Part shown: one piece after another, positions 39,949-41,197 of the stretch
How the letters are laid out: every line of letters starts with the position of its first letter
Position numbering within the stretch: position 1 is the stretch's first letter
Origin: Acidobacteriota bacterium
Lineage (GTDB): Bacteria > Acidobacteriota > Thermoanaerobaculia > UBA5066
Reading direction: 5' to 3'
Assembly (NCBI GenBank): GCA_008363385.1
Contig: RHKY01000049.1
Span: forward strand, 1 to 41,197
DNA length: 41,197 nucleotides
Notes under the pieces: generated by a model
Databases searched by the model: none
Seen by the model: only the letters and a program-made list of their open reading frames with translations
What the model was told of the DNA's origin: nothing
Translations under genes and position numbers: made by a program

Positions 39949-40839
39949 GTGCGGCCCGCGGTCGGAGAGTTCCTGGCGCGAAGCGGGGCGTTGACGCCTT
40001 CGGGCCTGAAGGCCACCCTCGACTGGCAGAAGACGCACGGGGGGACGATCGAGCGCGCCCTCCTGGCGAGCGGCACCGTCACCGAGACCGTCCTCGCCGA
40101 GGCGTTCTCGGCGTCGACGGGCCTCCCGGCGGCCGGGAGGGAGCGGCTCCTCGAGGCGGACCCCTGGGCGGTGGCGGCGCTGCCGCCCGACGCGAGGAGG
40201 CGGCTCCGCGCCCTCCCGTTCGAGAAGCTCGGCGGCGAGCTCCTCGTCGCCGTCTCCGACCCCGACAACCCCGTCCTCGGGACGGGCCTCGCCGCCGCGA
40301 CGGGCTACGCGGAGATCCGGCTCTTCGCCGTCCCCGAGCCGGTCCTGGACGACCTCCTCTCGCACTGGGAGCGCGAGGAGCTCCGCCGCGCCGCCGAGCG
40401 GCGGCAGGAGCCGGCCGCCGAGGAGGAGCCCCCGGGCGAGGCGATCGAGAAGCTGGCCCGCGCCCTCCTGGTCGACGCGCTGCACGGCAGCGCCGACGGC
40501 TTCGAGCTGGGCGTCGACCGGCGCGGCGGCTACTCGCGGACGCACCACTTCGCCAGGCCCCCGCTCACGCGACGCCTCCCCGGGGCGGTCGTCCGCCAGC
40601 TGCTGACGTGGTTCCGGGGCAGGCTCGCTGCGGCCGACCCGACGGGCGGGGCGAGCTTCTTCGCGGAGGTCGACTCGGAGGAGACCGGGCGGACTCGCCT
40701 GCTCGTCGAGCTGACGGAGAAGGGGCCGGAGGGGATGCGTTTCCACTTCCGGGTCGCCGGCGCTTCGACCGAAGGCCCCTGCCCTCACGACGCCGCCGAG
40801 GGCGACGTCTTCTGCCCGGCCTGCGGCGCGCCGCTGTGA
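39949..40839 (+). CDS. MshEN-domain protein lacking the secretion ATPase core
   Basis: A 296-residue protein. Residues about 1-130 resemble the MshEN/GspE N-terminal domain: 'GEFLARSGALTPSGLKATLDWQK', 'IERALLASGTVTETVLAEAFSAST', 'LPFEKLGGELLVAVSDPDNP'. MshEN domains can bind cyclic di-GMP, but the usual RLGxxL-type motifs are not clear here. The middle (about 165-250) faintly resembles the N2 domain of GspE/PilB. The Walker A ATPase that should follow is absent. Instead the C terminus has a possible metal knuckle C278, H280, C289, C292. It could act as a c-di-GMP receptor or pilus-assembly adaptor; that is inference. Start is GTG 39949 without a clear ribosome site. Confidence 0.7.
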   Translation: MRPAVGEFLARSGALTPSGLKATLDWQKTHGGTIERALLASGTVTETVLAEAFSASTGLPAAGRERLLEADPWAVAALPPDARRRLRALPFEKLGGELLVAVSDPDNPVLGTGLAAATGYAEIRLFAVPEPVLDDLLSHWEREELRRAAERRQEPAAEEEPPGEAIEKLARALLVDALHGSADGFELGVDRRGGYSRTHHFARPPLTRRLPGAVVRQLLTWFRGRLAAADPTGGASFFAEVDSEETGRTRLLVELTEKGPEGMRFHFRVAGASTEGPCPHDAAEGDVFCPACGAPL

Positions 40840-41197
40840 GGAGGCCGGCGCCCGGGTGGGGCTCGCGAAGCGGATGAGGGGCGGCGGAGCGGACCGGCGT
40901 TGCCGCCGAGGAGGGGGAGCCGCGGAGCGGCGCGGGGGAACGCCGGGCGGGTCCGGGTTCCCCCGATCCGCTTCAGCCCGGAGCGTTCCCCGGAGGCTGC
41001 GCCCCGCCGGGGCGCGGCCCTCCGCCGCGCCCGCCACGCCCCCTGCGGCGGCGCCGGCGGCTCCCGTCGTCTCGCTTCTCCGGTGAGGCCTGAGGGGCCT
41101 GCACGCCGCCGCCCTCCGGCCTCGCCCGGCCTTCCGGCGGCGCCTGCGGAGGCGGGGCGGGCCGGGCGACCTGGCCCGCCGGCCGTTCGGCCGCCTG
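40840..41197. other. GC-rich terminal stretch with nested hairpins, no clear gene
   Basis: I see no convincing gene. An open frame at 40856-41086 encodes only Arg/Gly/Ala/Pro-rich low-complexity sequence. The last 100 bases contain several inverted repeats: GCCGCCG/CGGCGGC (41105-41111 with 41135-41141), GGCGGGCC/GGCCCGCC (41156-41163 with 41173-41180) and GGCCG/CGGCC at 41181-41192. This could be a terminator cluster or a dispersed palindromic repeat continuing past the window. Confidence 0.45.

Noticed and set aside
40856-41086. A 76-codon open frame after the MshEN-like gene
   Set aside because: Arg/Gly/Ala/Pro low-complexity product, no ribosome site, no recognisable domain.
1-41197. tRNA, rRNA, insertion sequence or prophage genes
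   Set aside because: I saw no cloverleaf with a CCA end, rRNA-like stretch, transposase, integrase or phage structural gene; without a search tool, small RNAs cannot be excluded.

Overview
The window is about 41 kb of very GC-rich bacterial chromosome: dense, mostly plus-strand, with many 4-base start/stop overlaps and frequent GTG or TTG starts. I see no rRNA, tRNA, IS element, phage gene or CRISPR array. A 1024-residue protein resembling the 'VWFA-related Acidobacterial domain' family, together with the general gene content, suggests Acidobacteriota (perhaps Thermoanaerobaculia-like). This is inference from remembered families; another high-GC Gram-negative phylum is possible.

Layout. 0.2-5.1 kb: a SOUL heme-binding protein, a minus-strand DUF4143 ATPase, a YjbQ protein, a DUF72 protein, then a minus-strand ECF sigma factor with a FecR-type partner whose reading frame is broken by a CG-dinucleotide slip. 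5.2-7.2 kb: an exported intradiol-dioxygenase-like protein with a YceI protein, then a VapBC-type toxin-antitoxin pair with a repeated operator. 7.2-10.3 kb: the large minus-strand VWA-like protein. 10.3-16.0 kb: a four-gene operon fadR - AGPS-like flavoprotein - glpD - FGGY kinase, with a clear promoter and a palindrome matching the FadR operator core at the start codon. 16.0-19.6 kb: a small GlsB/YeaQ-like membrane protein, a winged-helix/ferredoxin protein coupled to a hemolysin III protein, and a royal-jelly-type lipoprotein. 19.7-23.5 kb: a zinc-ribbon pseudopilin-like protein, a transmembrane Ser/Thr kinase and a second zinc-ribbon protein in one operon. 23.6-28.8 kb: a REC-histidine kinase, an alpha/beta hydrolase, an aromatic amino acid decarboxylase-like enzyme, a carbon-nitrogen hydrolase and a GNAT acetyltransferase. 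29.0-34.5 kb: an exporter locus with one periplasmic adaptor, one ATPase and three permeases, two of which are tandem paralogues. 34.7-35.5 kb: two small exported mono-heme proteins. 35.6-40.8 kb: ParA ATPase, a small protein, an Rrf2-like regulator, an esterase, a UbiD decarboxylase, and an MshEN-type protein without an ATPase domain. The last 358 bases hold only GC-rich hairpins.

The most notable unit is the FadR-headed operon. It appears to place ether-lipid or glycerol-3-phosphate chemistry under an acyl-CoA-type sensor, and its promoter predicts a leaderless, self-repressed transcript. Several other genes have a TAnnnT or GATAAT hexamer only 6-9 bases before the start codon, suggesting that leaderless transcription is common in this genome. 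The kinase operon with two zinc-ribbon partners is the least understood unit.
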